Positions 43,470-52,157 of a DNA stretch of 64,000 nucleotides are shown piece after piece (the first letter of the stretch is position 1; each line of letters opens with the position of its first letter). Origin of the DNA: Rhodococcus sp. ARC_M6. GTDB lineage: Bacteria; Actinomycetota; Actinomycetes; Mycobacteriales; Mycobacteriaceae. The notes beneath the pieces are model-generated. The model was not told where the DNA came from. It did not search any database and saw only the letters and a list, made by a program, of their open reading frames with translations. The position numbers were made by a program, and so were the translations under genes. The stretch lies in NCBI RefSeq assembly GCF_022810305.1, contig NZ_JALGQH010000018.1:1-64000 (forward strand). Direction: 5' to 3'.

Positions 43470-44495
43470 CTACTTGGCTACAAGTACTGCTTGTTCGTAC
43501 GTCACCTTCGGTTCGGCCGCGAGCACACCGAGCGCAGTAAGACCATCGATGGTTTTCTGCATTTCCGGTTCGGCAAGCTCAGCCGTCAGTACCGAGAAGT
43601 TCTCCCGAATCTGATCGACTGCCGATGCAGCGGTATTGCTACCGACTGCGTCGATGACATAGTCGTTCACTGCGTCCTTGTTCGCCGGATCCTGCAGGAA
43701 CTTGTACGCATCCGACATGGCCGCACAGAATCCACTCTCCGCCTTGGGGTTCTCCTCGACCCAAGAGCGCCGGCTCTGCCACACACCACCGATAAACTGG
43801 TAGTTCTCCATATCGTCGGACAGATACGTAAGCTCGATCGCATCTCCATTGCCGACGACGGTTTCCGCAGTCGGGGTTGCTGCCATCGCCGCATCCACCT
43901 GCTTCGAAATCAGCGCGGCTTGCGCTGTAGTACCGGAACCGATGTTGACGAGGGTGTAGTCACCTTCGTTCAACCCCACGCCCGCCAGTGTCTGCACCAT
44001 AAGGTTTGACGTTCCCGTGCCCGCAGCAGCAGGCATTCCGAGGGTTTTGCCCTTGAGCGCTTTGAGAACATCAACACTGGTTGCGCCCGACACGGCCGTC
44101 GGGAGTCCGCTGCCGATCGGCGCGACAATAGCCGTCGGTGTATGCGAATTTCCTCCGCAAGAAATAACGGCGTCTTGGCCCTGTTGAATTGCAGCAAGCG
44201 CTTGGCTTGGCGACGAAGGGCCGAAATCCTCTACACCGCTTGCTAATAGCTGATTGTGACCCATGCCCGATGGCGACGGCGACACCGTTACATCTACACC
44301 GGCCGCATCGAAGAAGCCTTCCGCCTTCGCCACTGCGATCGGAATCCCCCACACCGTACCCGGAGTCACGGAAACGTTGATCTTCGCGAGTGAACCATCG
44401 GTTGTGTCGCCGGTGGCACCACCGTCACTCCCGCATGCGACCAACGACAGTCCGAGCAGGGCCACGCCCGACAATCGCGCCAGATGAGCACGCAT
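43470..44495 (-). CDS. ABC solute-binding lipoprotein, NMT1/SsuA type (copy 2)
   Basis: 341 residues; ATG 44495 with CCGGAGG upstream. Lipobox LVACGS. Nearly the same framework as the copy at 40364 (VSVTPGTVWGIPIAVAKAEGFFDAAGVDVTVSPSPSGMGHNQLLASGVEDFGPSSPSQ). Differences cluster in loops such as NSHTPTAIVAPIGSG and YLSDDMENYQFIGGVW, which line the ligand cleft, so the two may bind related but distinct ligands. First gene of the transporter row, with an operator-type dyad 57 bases upstream. Confidence 0.89.
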   Translation of the reverse strand: MRAHLARLSGVALLGLSLVACGSDGGATGDTTDGSLAKINVSVTPGTVWGIPIAVAKAEGFFDAAGVDVTVSPSPSGMGHNQLLASGVEDFGPSSPSQALAAIQQGQDAVISCGGNSHTPTAIVAPIGSGLPTAVSGATSVDVLKALKGKTLGMPAAAGTGTSNLMVQTLAGVGLNEGDYTLVNIGSGTTAQAALISKQVDAAMAATPTAETVVGNGDAIELTYLSDDMENYQFIGGVWQSRRSWVEENPKAESGFCAAMSDAYKFLQDPANKDAVNDYVIDAVGSNTAASAVDQIRENFSVLTAELAEPEMQKTIDGLTALGVLAAEPKVTYEQAVLVAK

Positions 44496-44551
44496 TTTTC
44501 AACCTCCGGATAGATGTGAAACAAGTCATAACGAAGACGTACTTATGCGAT

Positions 44552-44569
44552 TAATCATAGTCATGAATC
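44552..44569. promoter_or_regulatory. Island operator site B
   Basis: TAATCAT-AGTC-ATGAATC, 57 bases before the binding-protein start at 44495. The left arm and centre equal site A except for one base; the right arm is partly degenerate. Confidence 0.6.
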
Positions 44570-44679
44570 GGTGGTCGTCAATACCTGATCAGGAATTCGC
44601 AAATCTGGCCTTCATAGGCCGAAACGGCGACACGACGGCATGCCACCAGTGTCAAGCCCGCATCAAGACTGTCGGGAAC

Positions 44680-44889
44680 CTACACGCCAGGTCTGGCAAC
44701 CAAGGCGATCGCCAACTCGGGACAAGCATTGACGGCAGTCACGGCATCATCATGCAATTCAGCGGGAACCTCGAAGGTGGTCCCGCCCTCTGCCACGAAG
44801 CCTTCCTCGTCGTCGGACAACAACGACGGAACCTCGCCATAGCAACGCCCGTGCCCCATGCACTTACTTTTGTCGATAGTCAGGTACAT
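44680..44889 (-). CDS. [3Fe-4S] ferredoxin
   Basis: 69 residues. C10, C16 and C56 with H13 in the second-cysteine position (CMGHGRC ... ACP) give the CxxHxxC(n)CP pattern of actinobacterial P450 ferredoxins. It should pass electrons from a reductase to the P450 encoded one base upstream. No ferredoxin reductase gene is in the window. Confidence 0.93.
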   Translation of the reverse strand: MYLTIDKSKCMGHGRCYGEVPSLLSDDEEGFVAEGGTTFEVPAELHDDAVTAVNACPELAIALVARPGV

Positions 44890-44890
44890 G

Positions 44891-46087
44891 TCAGACGTCC
44901 CATTCCAAAGGCAGTGCCGTCAAAGTAAGTTGGGCGCCACGCTCGGTCAGCTCGGCATCTCCTGCGAGCCGATACTCAGGGATTCGTTTATGCCACTCTT
45001 CGAGCACCACCGCCAGTTCCAATCTGGCCAGATGCATTCCGATACAGCGATGAGGTCCGGCACCGAACGCCAGGTGCTGGTTGAGCCCTTGACGATCCAG
45101 AATGAACTTGTCGGGTTCGGGGAACTTCTCGGGATCGCGATTGGCAGACCCGATGCCAAGCCAGACGACGTCTCGTTCCGCCAGTTCGAGTCCATGAAAC
45201 TCGGTGTCGGCCTGGACTCTACGACCCGCTTGAATCACCAGGGGGTACATCCGGATGAACTCTTCCACCGCGCTGCGGCAGAGTGTCGGATCCTCGACCA
45301 GCAGTCTCCGGTCCTCAGCATTTTCGGCCAGATGCGCGAAGATATATCCCAAGGCTGACCGCGTCGTGTCGAGTCCGGCGAGCATCAGGGACATACAGAT
45401 CAGGAGAATATCGTCCTGAGTGATGCCATCATCATCGATCTGCGCTTGGACCAACCTGGTAAGAAGGTCCTCCTTGGGGTCACGCGGGTTCTGACGACGC
45501 TCGTTCACCGCCTGATCGAAGTAGGCCAGGATCTTGTTCTTGGGTTCGTCGACATCCGGCCCGTATCCGGCCAACATAGCGTTGAGCATGTCTTCGCTCC
45601 ACGGGACGAAGAACTCACCGTCGCTGACGGGAAGGCCGAGCAGTGTCAGAAAGATGTCCGTCGGATATCGAATCGCGAACTCCGCGACGAAGTTACAGTT
45701 ACCTTGTGGCCGCAGCTCTTCAATCAGTTCGATGCAGCGCGCGTGAGCAAGCTCTTCCATTCGCTTGACCGCAGCCGGCGCAAAAAAGGGGTTGATGACC
45801 TTTCTCAACTTGGCATGCTCGTCACCGTTAAGGTCCTGCGGCAAGAGACGCAAGGTCGTGTCCGGGTACAGAGCGGACCGAGACTCAGTCGTCCACTCCT
45901 GATGCTTCTGAAAACCTTCCAGTACGTCCTGGTACCGGGTCAGCATCCAGAAGCCGTTCTCGTTGGTGTCGTTGAAATGAAAACGGGCCGAATCGCGCTC
46001 CGCGTCGAGAAGTGCGTAATGCCCGTAGATTTCGGATTTCTCAGCATATCGATTGTGACTGACCGGGCAATCCTGGACGGTGTTCAT
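44891..46087 (-). CDS. Cytochrome P450
   Basis: 398 residues from ATG 46087 (GAGAGGATCTCG upstream). I-helix AGLDTTRS, ExxR in EEFIRM, and heme loop FGAGPHRCIGMHLAR with C348 as thiolate ligand. The soluble class I type suits the ferredoxin gene next door. The N-terminus MNTVQDCPVSHNRY is short, as in bacterial CYPs. It presumably hydroxylates the starting substrate of the island, for example a terpenoid or alicyclic acid; the family number cannot be assigned by eye. Confidence 0.93.
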   Translation of the reverse strand: MNTVQDCPVSHNRYAEKSEIYGHYALLDAERDSARFHFNDTNENGFWMLTRYQDVLEGFQKHQEWTTESRSALYPDTTLRLLPQDLNGDEHAKLRKVINPFFAPAAVKRMEELAHARCIELIEELRPQGNCNFVAEFAIRYPTDIFLTLLGLPVSDGEFFVPWSEDMLNAMLAGYGPDVDEPKNKILAYFDQAVNERRQNPRDPKEDLLTRLVQAQIDDDGITQDDILLICMSLMLAGLDTTRSALGYIFAHLAENAEDRRLLVEDPTLCRSAVEEFIRMYPLVIQAGRRVQADTEFHGLELAERDVVWLGIGSANRDPEKFPEPDKFILDRQGLNQHLAFGAGPHRCIGMHLARLELAVVLEEWHKRIPEYRLAGDAELTERGAQLTLTALPLEWDV

Positions 46088-46452
46088 CGAGATCCTCTCT
46101 GTGTGGGTCGATCCGATGCAAGCAATCACTCTGCCAGCACCACTGCTGGTCTTGAAGGAAATCTCGTCGACCACCAGAGAGCTCAATGCGAACGGCGGCA
46201 AGAAGGTGACTGCGAGCAACGCCTCGAACCGTCTAACCAGTTAGTGACGTGCGGCACTATAATGATTATCATCATTGATGATCGCGGGGCTGTCAAGGGA
46301 CGTCGGAATCAACGCGCGAATTTCGGGACTGAAACGCACTCGCTCAACACCGCGCCGACAATGCTGCTGTTACCAAACAAGATTCGACTGAAGTCGATTG
46401 TGAACAGCACTTCGAACAGGTCGGCCATCGGCCACATCCGGTCGCCGCCTTG
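46088..46452. other. 365-bp gap between the LLM gene and the P450 gene
   Basis: No gene is evident. It must carry the promoter of the P450-ferredoxin unit and contains one island operator at 46260-46277, 173 bases before the P450 start. The rest shows nothing I can interpret. Confidence 0.6.
46260..46277. promoter_or_regulatory. Island operator site C
   Basis: TAATGAT-TATC-ATCATTG with perfect inner 6-bp arms AATGAT/ATCATT. Same 7-4-7 architecture and TATC centre as the site at 57461. Confidence 0.6.
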
Positions 46453-47475
46453 TCACGCTGACTCGACGCGTTGTGCAGCCGACCGATAGCCCAGCTCCTC
46501 AAGCTTCGGCAACACCTCGGACGCGAACAGTTCCAGGCTGCGCCAGCCGTGTTCTGGCGGCAAGCCGCCCATCAGAGGCTGGAACATCAACTCCGAATCG
46601 ATACCGCGCTCGACACACAGATCGACACACTGCCCCGGCGTCACTACGACAAAGTGTTTCTGCTCCTTCAATTCCTCGAGCGTCTCGACGAACGGGTAGG
46701 TGGTCGTTCCGACTCCACGTTCCTTGGCCCACTGCGCATTCGAGTTGGTCGTGTAGAGCAGGTGCGGTGCCAGAATCGGCCAATCACGGTCCGGATCATC
46801 GGTGACAAAAAGGAACAGTGGTCCGGGGTTCGGCGGCCGAGGAGGAATCGGCAGTCCCAACTTCCGTCGTTCCTCGTTGTAGATTGCATACAGTCCGTCC
46901 TTGTCGCCGGCGGGCATGTAGTTGTCCCCCAGCTTGGCAGCGCGGCGCGCCGACGCCTCAGCCGAACCACCGATGTAGATCGGCGGTCGCGGGCTCCGCA
47001 CCGGCGTCGGACGAACTCGCACGGTCTTGCCTCGGTACTCGAACGGTTCTCCAGTCCAGGCTTTTTCGAGTATTCCGATCGTTTCCTCGAGAATCTTCAC
47101 GCGGCGCGCGCGCGGAATCTCAAACATCTCGTACTCACTGTCGCGGTAGCCGATGCCCATCGTCATCTCGATACGTCCCGAGCTGATGATGTCCAGGGTC
47201 GCGAGATCCTCAGCCAACCTCAGGGGATTGTGTAATACCGCGACAAGTGCTGAGAAGTGAATGTTCATCCGCTCGGTACGGGCCGCGATGGCCGAACCCT
47301 GGATCAGCGGCGAGGCACAGTAGCCGTCCTCTGCGCCATGATGCTCGGCAAGAAAGACGGTCTCGAAGCCGAGTTTGTCCGCCCAGTCGCACTGGTCGAT
47401 CGCAGCCTTGTACAGCTCGGCGACCGGGGCCCCGATCGAAGGCGCACGCATGTCGTAACGCAGTGAAAGTCTCAT
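46453..47475 (-). CDS. LLM-class flavin/F420-dependent oxidoreductase
   Basis: 340 residues. Luciferase-like barrel with LAEHHGAEDGYCASPLIQGSAIAART, NPLRLAEDLATLDIISSGRIEMTMGIGYRDSEYEMF and PRPPIYIGGSAEASARRAA. Third gene of the minus-strand row thiolase-fold, DUF35, LLM, with a 48-base gap. It is distinct from the LLM gene at 11567. Substrate unknown; oxidation or Baeyer-Villiger type insertion on a ketone is possible in this family. Confidence 0.87.
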   Translation of the reverse strand: MRLSLRYDMRAPSIGAPVAELYKAAIDQCDWADKLGFETVFLAEHHGAEDGYCASPLIQGSAIAARTERMNIHFSALVAVLHNPLRLAEDLATLDIISSGRIEMTMGIGYRDSEYEMFEIPRARRVKILEETIGILEKAWTGEPFEYRGKTVRVRPTPVRSPRPPIYIGGSAEASARRAAKLGDNYMPAGDKDGLYAIYNEERRKLGLPIPPRPPNPGPLFLFVTDDPDRDWPILAPHLLYTTNSNAQWAKERGVGTTTYPFVETLEELKEQKHFVVVTPGQCVDLCVERGIDSELMFQPLMGGLPPEHGWRSLELFASEVLPKLEELGYRSAAQRVESA

Positions 47476-47523
47476 GAAATTACCGCACTTTCTGGTGATG
47501 TTCGAAAGATCTCTGGGGATGCG

Positions 47524-47967
47524 TCAGCTGGCATCCACTGAAAATGTCGGCAGCGTGTGAGTCTCGAACTTGTTGGGCGAGAGCGTCACCCGCGCTCCGA
47601 TAACGGGGTCTGCACTTCCCGGTCCGACCAGGACGGTGACCAACCGAATGCCAGGCGTCTCGTCCAGTTCGACTAGTGCGACGGTATACGGCGGATTGCT
47701 ACCCGATGGCAGAAATGCGCGTTCGACCCTCGTGAAGGTGAAGATCGTGCCGTGACCATCCACGTCTCGCCATTCGAGTTCTCCGGGGTGACCGCACGGC
47801 CGGCCTGCCAAGGGATACCACTGCCATATGCCACAATCCGGGCAAGCAGGAAGAGCGATACAGCCTCGCTCGACCGCATCCCAGAATCCGACCAGCTCGG
47901 AAATATCTTGGGGCGGAGGGAAATTCGGAACTCCGGTCACTACACAACCGGCACTGGAGTCAGTCAT
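47524..47967 (-). CDS. DUF35 OB-fold protein with zinc ribbon
   Basis: 147 residues. Rubredoxin-like zinc ribbon CPDC...PCGH at about 42-60 followed by an OB-fold (HGTIFTFTRVERAF, PYTVALVELDETPGIRLVTVL). DUF35 proteins are obligate partners of thiolase-fold proteins and bind the CoA part; ChsH2 with Ltp2 is the steroid example. It starts one base after the stop of the thiolase-fold gene, supporting a two-protein complex. Confidence 0.9.
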   Translation of the reverse strand: MTDSSAGCVVTGVPNFPPPQDISELVGFWDAVERGCIALPACPDCGIWQWYPLAGRPCGHPGELEWRDVDGHGTIFTFTRVERAFLPSGSNPPYTVALVELDETPGIRLVTVLVGPGSADPVIGARVTLSPNKFETHTLPTFSVDAS

Positions 47968-47968
47968 G

Positions 47969-49114
47969 TCAGCGATCCTTCGTCAAGATGAGCGTCGCAT
48001 GTTCCGGACCACCGAGTGCCGCGATGAGCGCGGTCTCGGCACCGTCGACCTGCGCTTCGCCTCGGGTCCCTCGAAGCTGGCGGACACCTTCGATCACATG
48101 CACGATCCCGGGGATGTAGGCATACGACATATGACCGCCGTTCGTATTGACCGGCATTGTTCCTCCGGGAGCCGTATTTCCATCTGCAGCGAAGGCGAAT
48201 CCCTCACCCCGGCCACAGAATCCGAGATCCTCGAGTTGGATCGCCTGCGAAATACTGAAGCAGTCGTAGATCTCGGCGACATCGATATCCGATACCGACA
48301 GTCCAGCGTCGGCAAAAGCGATCGGCCCCGATCTGGAAGAACCGAACGAGAGCATGTCAGCCTTCTGAGTGAAGAAACTAGTCATCGTCGTCTCCACGGA
48401 CGTGACTCCCACACCGGCGATCAGCACCGGTGGGTTTGCCAGATCACGTGCCCGCTCGACCGAGGTCACGATGACAGCGCCGGCCCCATCAGTGATCAGG
48501 CAACAGTCCGCGACGCGGAGTGGTGAGGCCACCATCGGGCTGGCCAGGTAATCGTCCTGGGTCATCGGTTGACGCTTCTGCGCGCCCGGAGTGATCTGCG
48601 CCCAAGCTCGGTTTGATCGCGCGATGGAGCCTAAATCCTCTGGCGCAACGCCGTATTCATGGCAATACCGCTGCGCCCACGCCGCAAAGTACGTAGGTTG
48701 GCCGTACCACCCGAAGGGCATTTCCAGACTCGCCTTGATCGGATCCCGCGCGTGATATCCGTACGGACCACCGGGTTTCGATCCCATGTAGCCGTAGTAA
48801 ACGAGCACGGTCTCCGCCTGACCGGCGTTGATAACCGCTTTGGCCAGCGCGACGGCCGCGAGAGGTCCTGCGCCTGCAGGAATTCCGGGTGACGCCGTAA
48901 ATTTCCGATCTACACCCAAAGCTGTAGCGATCTCGTCGGCATTGAATGTCGAACCTGCCGGAATGACGCCGTCTATGTCGCTCGCGGTCATACCCGCGTC
49001 ACGCATTGCCGTCCGACTTGCCTCGATCATCAGCGCATCCACAGAGCGGTCGAGACCACGACCGAACTCCGATTCACCCACACCGACGACGGCAACATTC
49101 GCCCTATTGCTCAC
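47969..49114 (-). CDS. Thiolase-fold protein of the SCP2/Ltp2 type (aldolase-like)
   Basis: 381 residues from GTG 49114 (GGAGG six bases upstream). Family blocks VAVVGVGESEFGRG, YDCFSISQAIQLEDLGFCG and NTNGGHMSYAYIPGIVHVIEGVRQLRG. The usual nucleophilic cysteine is absent: the corresponding stretch reads VLVYYGYMGSKPGG. Cysteine-free members such as Ltp2 are retro-aldolases that cleave 3-hydroxyacyl-CoA side chains together with a DUF35 partner, which is encoded next. I therefore infer C-C cleavage of a tertiary 3-hydroxyacyl-CoA, not thiolysis. Confidence 0.87.
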   Translation of the reverse strand: MSNRANVAVVGVGESEFGRGLDRSVDALMIEASRTAMRDAGMTASDIDGVIPAGSTFNADEIATALGVDRKFTASPGIPAGAGPLAAVALAKAVINAGQAETVLVYYGYMGSKPGGPYGYHARDPIKASLEMPFGWYGQPTYFAAWAQRYCHEYGVAPEDLGSIARSNRAWAQITPGAQKRQPMTQDDYLASPMVASPLRVADCCLITDGAGAVIVTSVERARDLANPPVLIAGVGVTSVETTMTSFFTQKADMLSFGSSRSGPIAFADAGLSVSDIDVAEIYDCFSISQAIQLEDLGFCGRGEGFAFAADGNTAPGGTMPVNTNGGHMSYAYIPGIVHVIEGVRQLRGTRGEAQVDGAETALIAALGGPEHATLILTKDR

Positions 49115-49142
49115 AGTCCACCTCCGGAACGCCACACTACGG

Positions 49143-49160
49143 TATTCATGATAATAGTCA
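49143..49160. promoter_or_regulatory. Island operator site E
   Basis: Minus strand TGACTAT-TATC-ATGAATA, 29 bases before the thiolase-fold gene start. Arms are degenerate but the core AT-TATC-AT is kept. The 311-bp divergent gap 49115-49425 has no gene. Confidence 0.5.
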
Positions 49161-49328
49161 CACTGAATCTTGCGGGGGCGCTGGATCACGCCGGCCAACG
49201 ACCGACTCGGGTCACCGGACATTTCACAGGCGCGCCGAGCCTGCCGCCCGCAACGTCCATCTGGGGTGACGGCCGACACAGCCGAAGCCAGTAGCGACCA
49301 TAGCAGTACATCGCACTCGATGTGACGA

Positions 49329-49346
49329 TATTCATGACAATGGTTA
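49329..49346. promoter_or_regulatory. Island operator site F
   Basis: Minus strand TAACCAT-TGTC-ATGAATA; arms match at 5 of 7 positions. It lies 80 bases before the phosphotransferase gene start, so each divergent unit has its own site. Confidence 0.55.
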
Positions 49347-49425
49347 GTATCTATGGGTAGTGTCACGAATACTCGACGACAAGTGCCGCCTTGCGGCAAT
49401 TCGATGACGAACAGAGGTGAGTTGG

Positions 49426-50472
49426 GTGGATAACTCGAGCGTGGTGGACATGGACCGTCTGACGTCCTGGATGGACGAGAACGGAATCGGGACAGGTCCT
49501 GTGACCGACGTCGTCGAACTTGCCGGCGGCACACAGAACATCCTCATTCGATTTTCTCGTGGCGGACAAGACCTCGTATTCCGTCGACCTCCACTACACA
49601 AGCGCAAGAACAGCGACGAGACCATGCGTCGAGAGGCTGTGGTGCTGGCAGGACTCGCGGACAGCGACGTTCCACACCCCCGCCTCATCGCCTCGTGCGA
49701 CGACCACGACGTTCTCGGATGCCAGTTCTTCATCATGGAAGCAATCACCGGCTTCACGGCCACCTCCGAGGTACCGGACACTCTCGCGACTTCACTCGAT
49801 CAACAACACGACATGGGTCTGTCGATGATCGATGCATTGGCAGCGCTGGGGCGCATCGACCCCGAGACGGCCGGTGTTTCAAACCTCGGTCGTGCGGACG
49901 GATGGCTCGAGAGGCAAGTAGCCAAGTGGCGGAAGCAACTCGATTCGTATTCCGAACTGGAAGGGTGGCCAGGTTCCTCGGGTTTGCCCGACATTGATCG
50001 ACTGGGCGTCTGGCTCCAGGCCCATCGACCACAAGACTGGCAGCCCGGACTGATCCACGGCGACTTCCATTTCGGCAACGTCATGTTCCGACTCGATGTA
50101 CCGAAAGTAGCCGCAATCATCGACTGGGAACTCGCGACGATCGGCGATCCGCTGCTCGACCTCGGACACCTTCTCGCGACGTGGCCCAACGAAACGGAAC
50201 GCCGGACGATCGGCCTGGCTAAAGCCCTGCCTGGATTACCCACGCGCGACGAACTTATTGCGCAGTACTCGCAGGGAAGCACCCGCGACCTGAGCAACGT
50301 CGACTGGTATCAAGCGTTGGCCTGCTACCGCTTGGGCATCCTGCTTGAAGGAACATACGCCCGATCCTGCGCCGGCAAGGCTGCCGCAGATCTGGGCAAG
50401 CGTCTGCATCTGACCGCGGAATCGCTTATAGAGCAAGGTCTGAGCATCGTCGATCGAACCCACGTCGGCTGA
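49426..50472 (+). CDS. Aminoglycoside phosphotransferase-fold kinase (ACAD10/11-like)
   Basis: 348 residues from GTG 49426 (GAGGTGAG upstream); GTG 49417 is an alternative. Kinase motifs LIHGDFHFGNVMF (catalytic loop) and AAIIDWELATIGDPLLDLGHLL (metal-binding Asp). The group near acyl-CoA dehydrogenases resembles the N-terminal kinase of human ACAD10/11, which phosphorylates 4-hydroxyacyl-CoA to allow its dehydration and beta-oxidation. The island's acyl-CoA dehydrogenase at 56223 could be the partner. The same fold also contains true antibiotic kinases, which the context does not favour. Confidence 0.85.
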   Translation: MDNSSVVDMDRLTSWMDENGIGTGPVTDVVELAGGTQNILIRFSRGGQDLVFRRPPLHKRKNSDETMRREAVVLAGLADSDVPHPRLIASCDDHDVLGCQFFIMEAITGFTATSEVPDTLATSLDQQHDMGLSMIDALAALGRIDPETAGVSNLGRADGWLERQVAKWRKQLDSYSELEGWPGSSGLPDIDRLGVWLQAHRPQDWQPGLIHGDFHFGNVMFRLDVPKVAAIIDWELATIGDPLLDLGHLLATWPNETERRTIGLAKALPGLPTRDELIAQYSQGSTRDLSNVDWYQALACYRLGILLEGTYARSCAGKAAADLGKRLHLTAESLIEQGLSIVDRTHVG

Positions 50473-50513
50473 GCGTCGATCGCCCATCCCGAGCACCCCT
50501 GAAAGGACTTCCC

Positions 50514-51410
50514 ATGACTGACTACAAGTACATCAAGTACGAGACGATCGACGACGGAACAATTGCACGAATCTCCCTCGATCGTCCACGTACCAGAAAT
50601 GCTCAAAACCGCGGTCTTCTAATAGAACTCGGTGAGGCGTTCGCACATGCCGAAGCTGATGACACCGTCCGCGTCATCATTCTCAGTGGCGAGGGCCCCG
50701 CATTCTCCTCGGGTCACGATCTCGGATCTTCCGAGGCCAATGCCGAACGTAATCCTGGACCTGATCAGCACGTCAGCTTCCAGTGCAACGGAGCCACCAA
50801 GGAAGGCCTGGAGCCGCGCCTGCACCAGGAATGGCACTACTACTACGAGAACACCCGCCGGTGGCGAAATCTCCGTAAGATCACCATTGCGCAGGTTCAC
50901 GGCAACGTGTTCTCCGCTGCGCTGATGCTCGCGTGGTCTTGCGACTTCATCGTCGCTGCGGAGAACACCGAGTTTGCCGATGTCGTCGCCACCCGTTTGG
51001 GCATGTGCGGGGTCGAATACTTCGGCCACCCGTGGGAGTTCGGACCGCGCAAGGCGAAAGAACTTCTGCTGACTGGCGATTCGATCACCGCCGAAGACGC
51101 ACTCGGACTGGGCATGGTCACCAAGATCTTCAGCACAGACGAAATCTCCGAGCGCACAGAAGAATTCGCTCGACGTATCGCCAAGGTACCAACGATGGCC
51201 GCATTGCTGGTCAAGGAATCGGTCAATCAGTCCGTCGACGCGATGGGCTTCTCGACCGCTCTCGATGCCTGCTTCACAATTCACCAACTCAACCATGCAC
51301 AGTGGACCGTCCTCTCCGGCGGAGCCTCCCCCATCGGAACCCCCGAACTCGGGCTTCCAGATTGGAAGAACGCGCCGCCGACCCGGCGGGCAGATCCCCG
51401 CATGCCGTAG
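50514..51410 (+). CDS. Enoyl-CoA hydratase/isomerase family protein
   Basis: 298 residues, longer than the usual 260 because of an insert (SSEANAERNPGPDQHVSFQCNGATKEGLEPRLHQEWHYYYENTRRWRNL). Oxyanion-hole motifs SSGHDLG and VHGNVFSAALMLAWSCDFIVA. In place of the normal PEI-x-x-G region it has MCGVEYFGHPWEFGPRKAKELLLTGD, characteristic of an actinobacterial crotonase subgroup. AAAGGA gives the ribosome site; 41 bases after the kinase gene, so one mRNA is likely. Confidence 0.87.
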   Translation: MTDYKYIKYETIDDGTIARISLDRPRTRNAQNRGLLIELGEAFAHAEADDTVRVIILSGEGPAFSSGHDLGSSEANAERNPGPDQHVSFQCNGATKEGLEPRLHQEWHYYYENTRRWRNLRKITIAQVHGNVFSAALMLAWSCDFIVAAENTEFADVVATRLGMCGVEYFGHPWEFGPRKAKELLLTGDSITAEDALGLGMVTKIFSTDEISERTEEFARRIAKVPTMAALLVKESVNQSVDAMGFSTALDACFTIHQLNHAQWTVLSGGASPIGTPELGLPDWKNAPPTRRADPRMP

Positions 51411-51421
51411 GGCTCGCAATA

Positions 51422-51462
51422 GTGCTGCGCCCGTTGGGAACCACCCCCGGCGGACGCAGCAC
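51422..51462. terminator. Terminator between convergent crotonase and NTF2-like genes
   Basis: GTGCTGCG (51422-51429) and CGCAGCAC (51455-51462) with three further pairs after one mismatch. Located 11 bases after the crotonase stop and 8 bases beyond the NTF2-like stop, so it serves both. Confidence 0.65.
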
Positions 51463-51470
51463 CGTGCCGT

Positions 51471-51950
51471 TTACGACCGGTCGCGGCGCGGCCAACCCTG
51501 ATTCAGATTGCCGTTGAAATGCATCTCGATGACCATCGACGAAAACAATGCCTGGCCCTCGTTCACCAGCACCGTGTCGCGATAGAGGCCCCACCCTAGT
51601 CGGGACGCATCGTCGTCCCGACCGATATACGTGAAGTACGCCTCGATCTCGACCACCCCGTCGCCCGCCGACGCCACGTTCGGCAGTGCAATGAAGTGTC
51701 GCTTCTCCGAAGGGTCGAACGACGGCACTGTTCGGTAGAAATCTGCAATCGCATCGTGCCCCTTGTACTCTCCACGCCCGGTGCTCAATATTCCGTCCGC
51801 AGTAAACAACCCGGCAACCAACTCTGGCACCGGATTATCCAAAGCCGCCGCATATCGGTGCAGCAGTCCTGTTGCCGCAGTGCAGTCTTCGAGTCGCCGA
51901 AGCCTAGCCTCCACATCGTCCATCCTGGTCGCGATGTCGCCATCCGTCAT
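51471..51950 (-). CDS. NTF2/SnoaL-like protein
   Basis: 159 residues from ATG 51950; the frame is open for 27 more codons upstream without homology, and ATG 51923 is also possible. SnoaL_4-type: VEARLRRLEDCTAATGLLHRYAAALDN, LFTADGILSTGRGEYKGHDAIADFY and histidine HFIALPNV. Role as a small isomerase, dehydratase or ligand-binding protein is inferred from the fold. Divergent from the SDR gene at 52158. Confidence 0.8.
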   Translation of the reverse strand: MTDGDIATRMDDVEARLRRLEDCTAATGLLHRYAAALDNPVPELVAGLFTADGILSTGRGEYKGHDAIADFYRTVPSFDPSEKRHFIALPNVASAGDGVVEIEAYFTYIGRDDDASRLGWGLYRDTVLVNEGQALFSSMVIEMHFNGNLNQGWPRRDRS

Positions 51951-52157
51951 CAAGTCGTCCAATCTCGCGCATAGTCTTCTCGAACATGGCCGCCGGGGGC
52001 ATCCGCAAAGAATCGCTGATTGACCCACCACTACCTATGTCCTAGATTATATTAATAGTTATCATTTAATTGTCCATGCAACGAGCAGATCATCGAATGT
52101 GCGAAATCTTTCGATCGCGCCGTGCGACGCGACAGCCACCGCCGCGAGAGGAACACG

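Noticed and set aside
52051-52070. Eighth island operator (ATTAATAGTTATCATTTAAT) in the NTF2/SDR divergent gap
   Set aside because: It has the TATC-AT half but the arms pair at only two of seven positions; AT-rich promoter DNA explains it.
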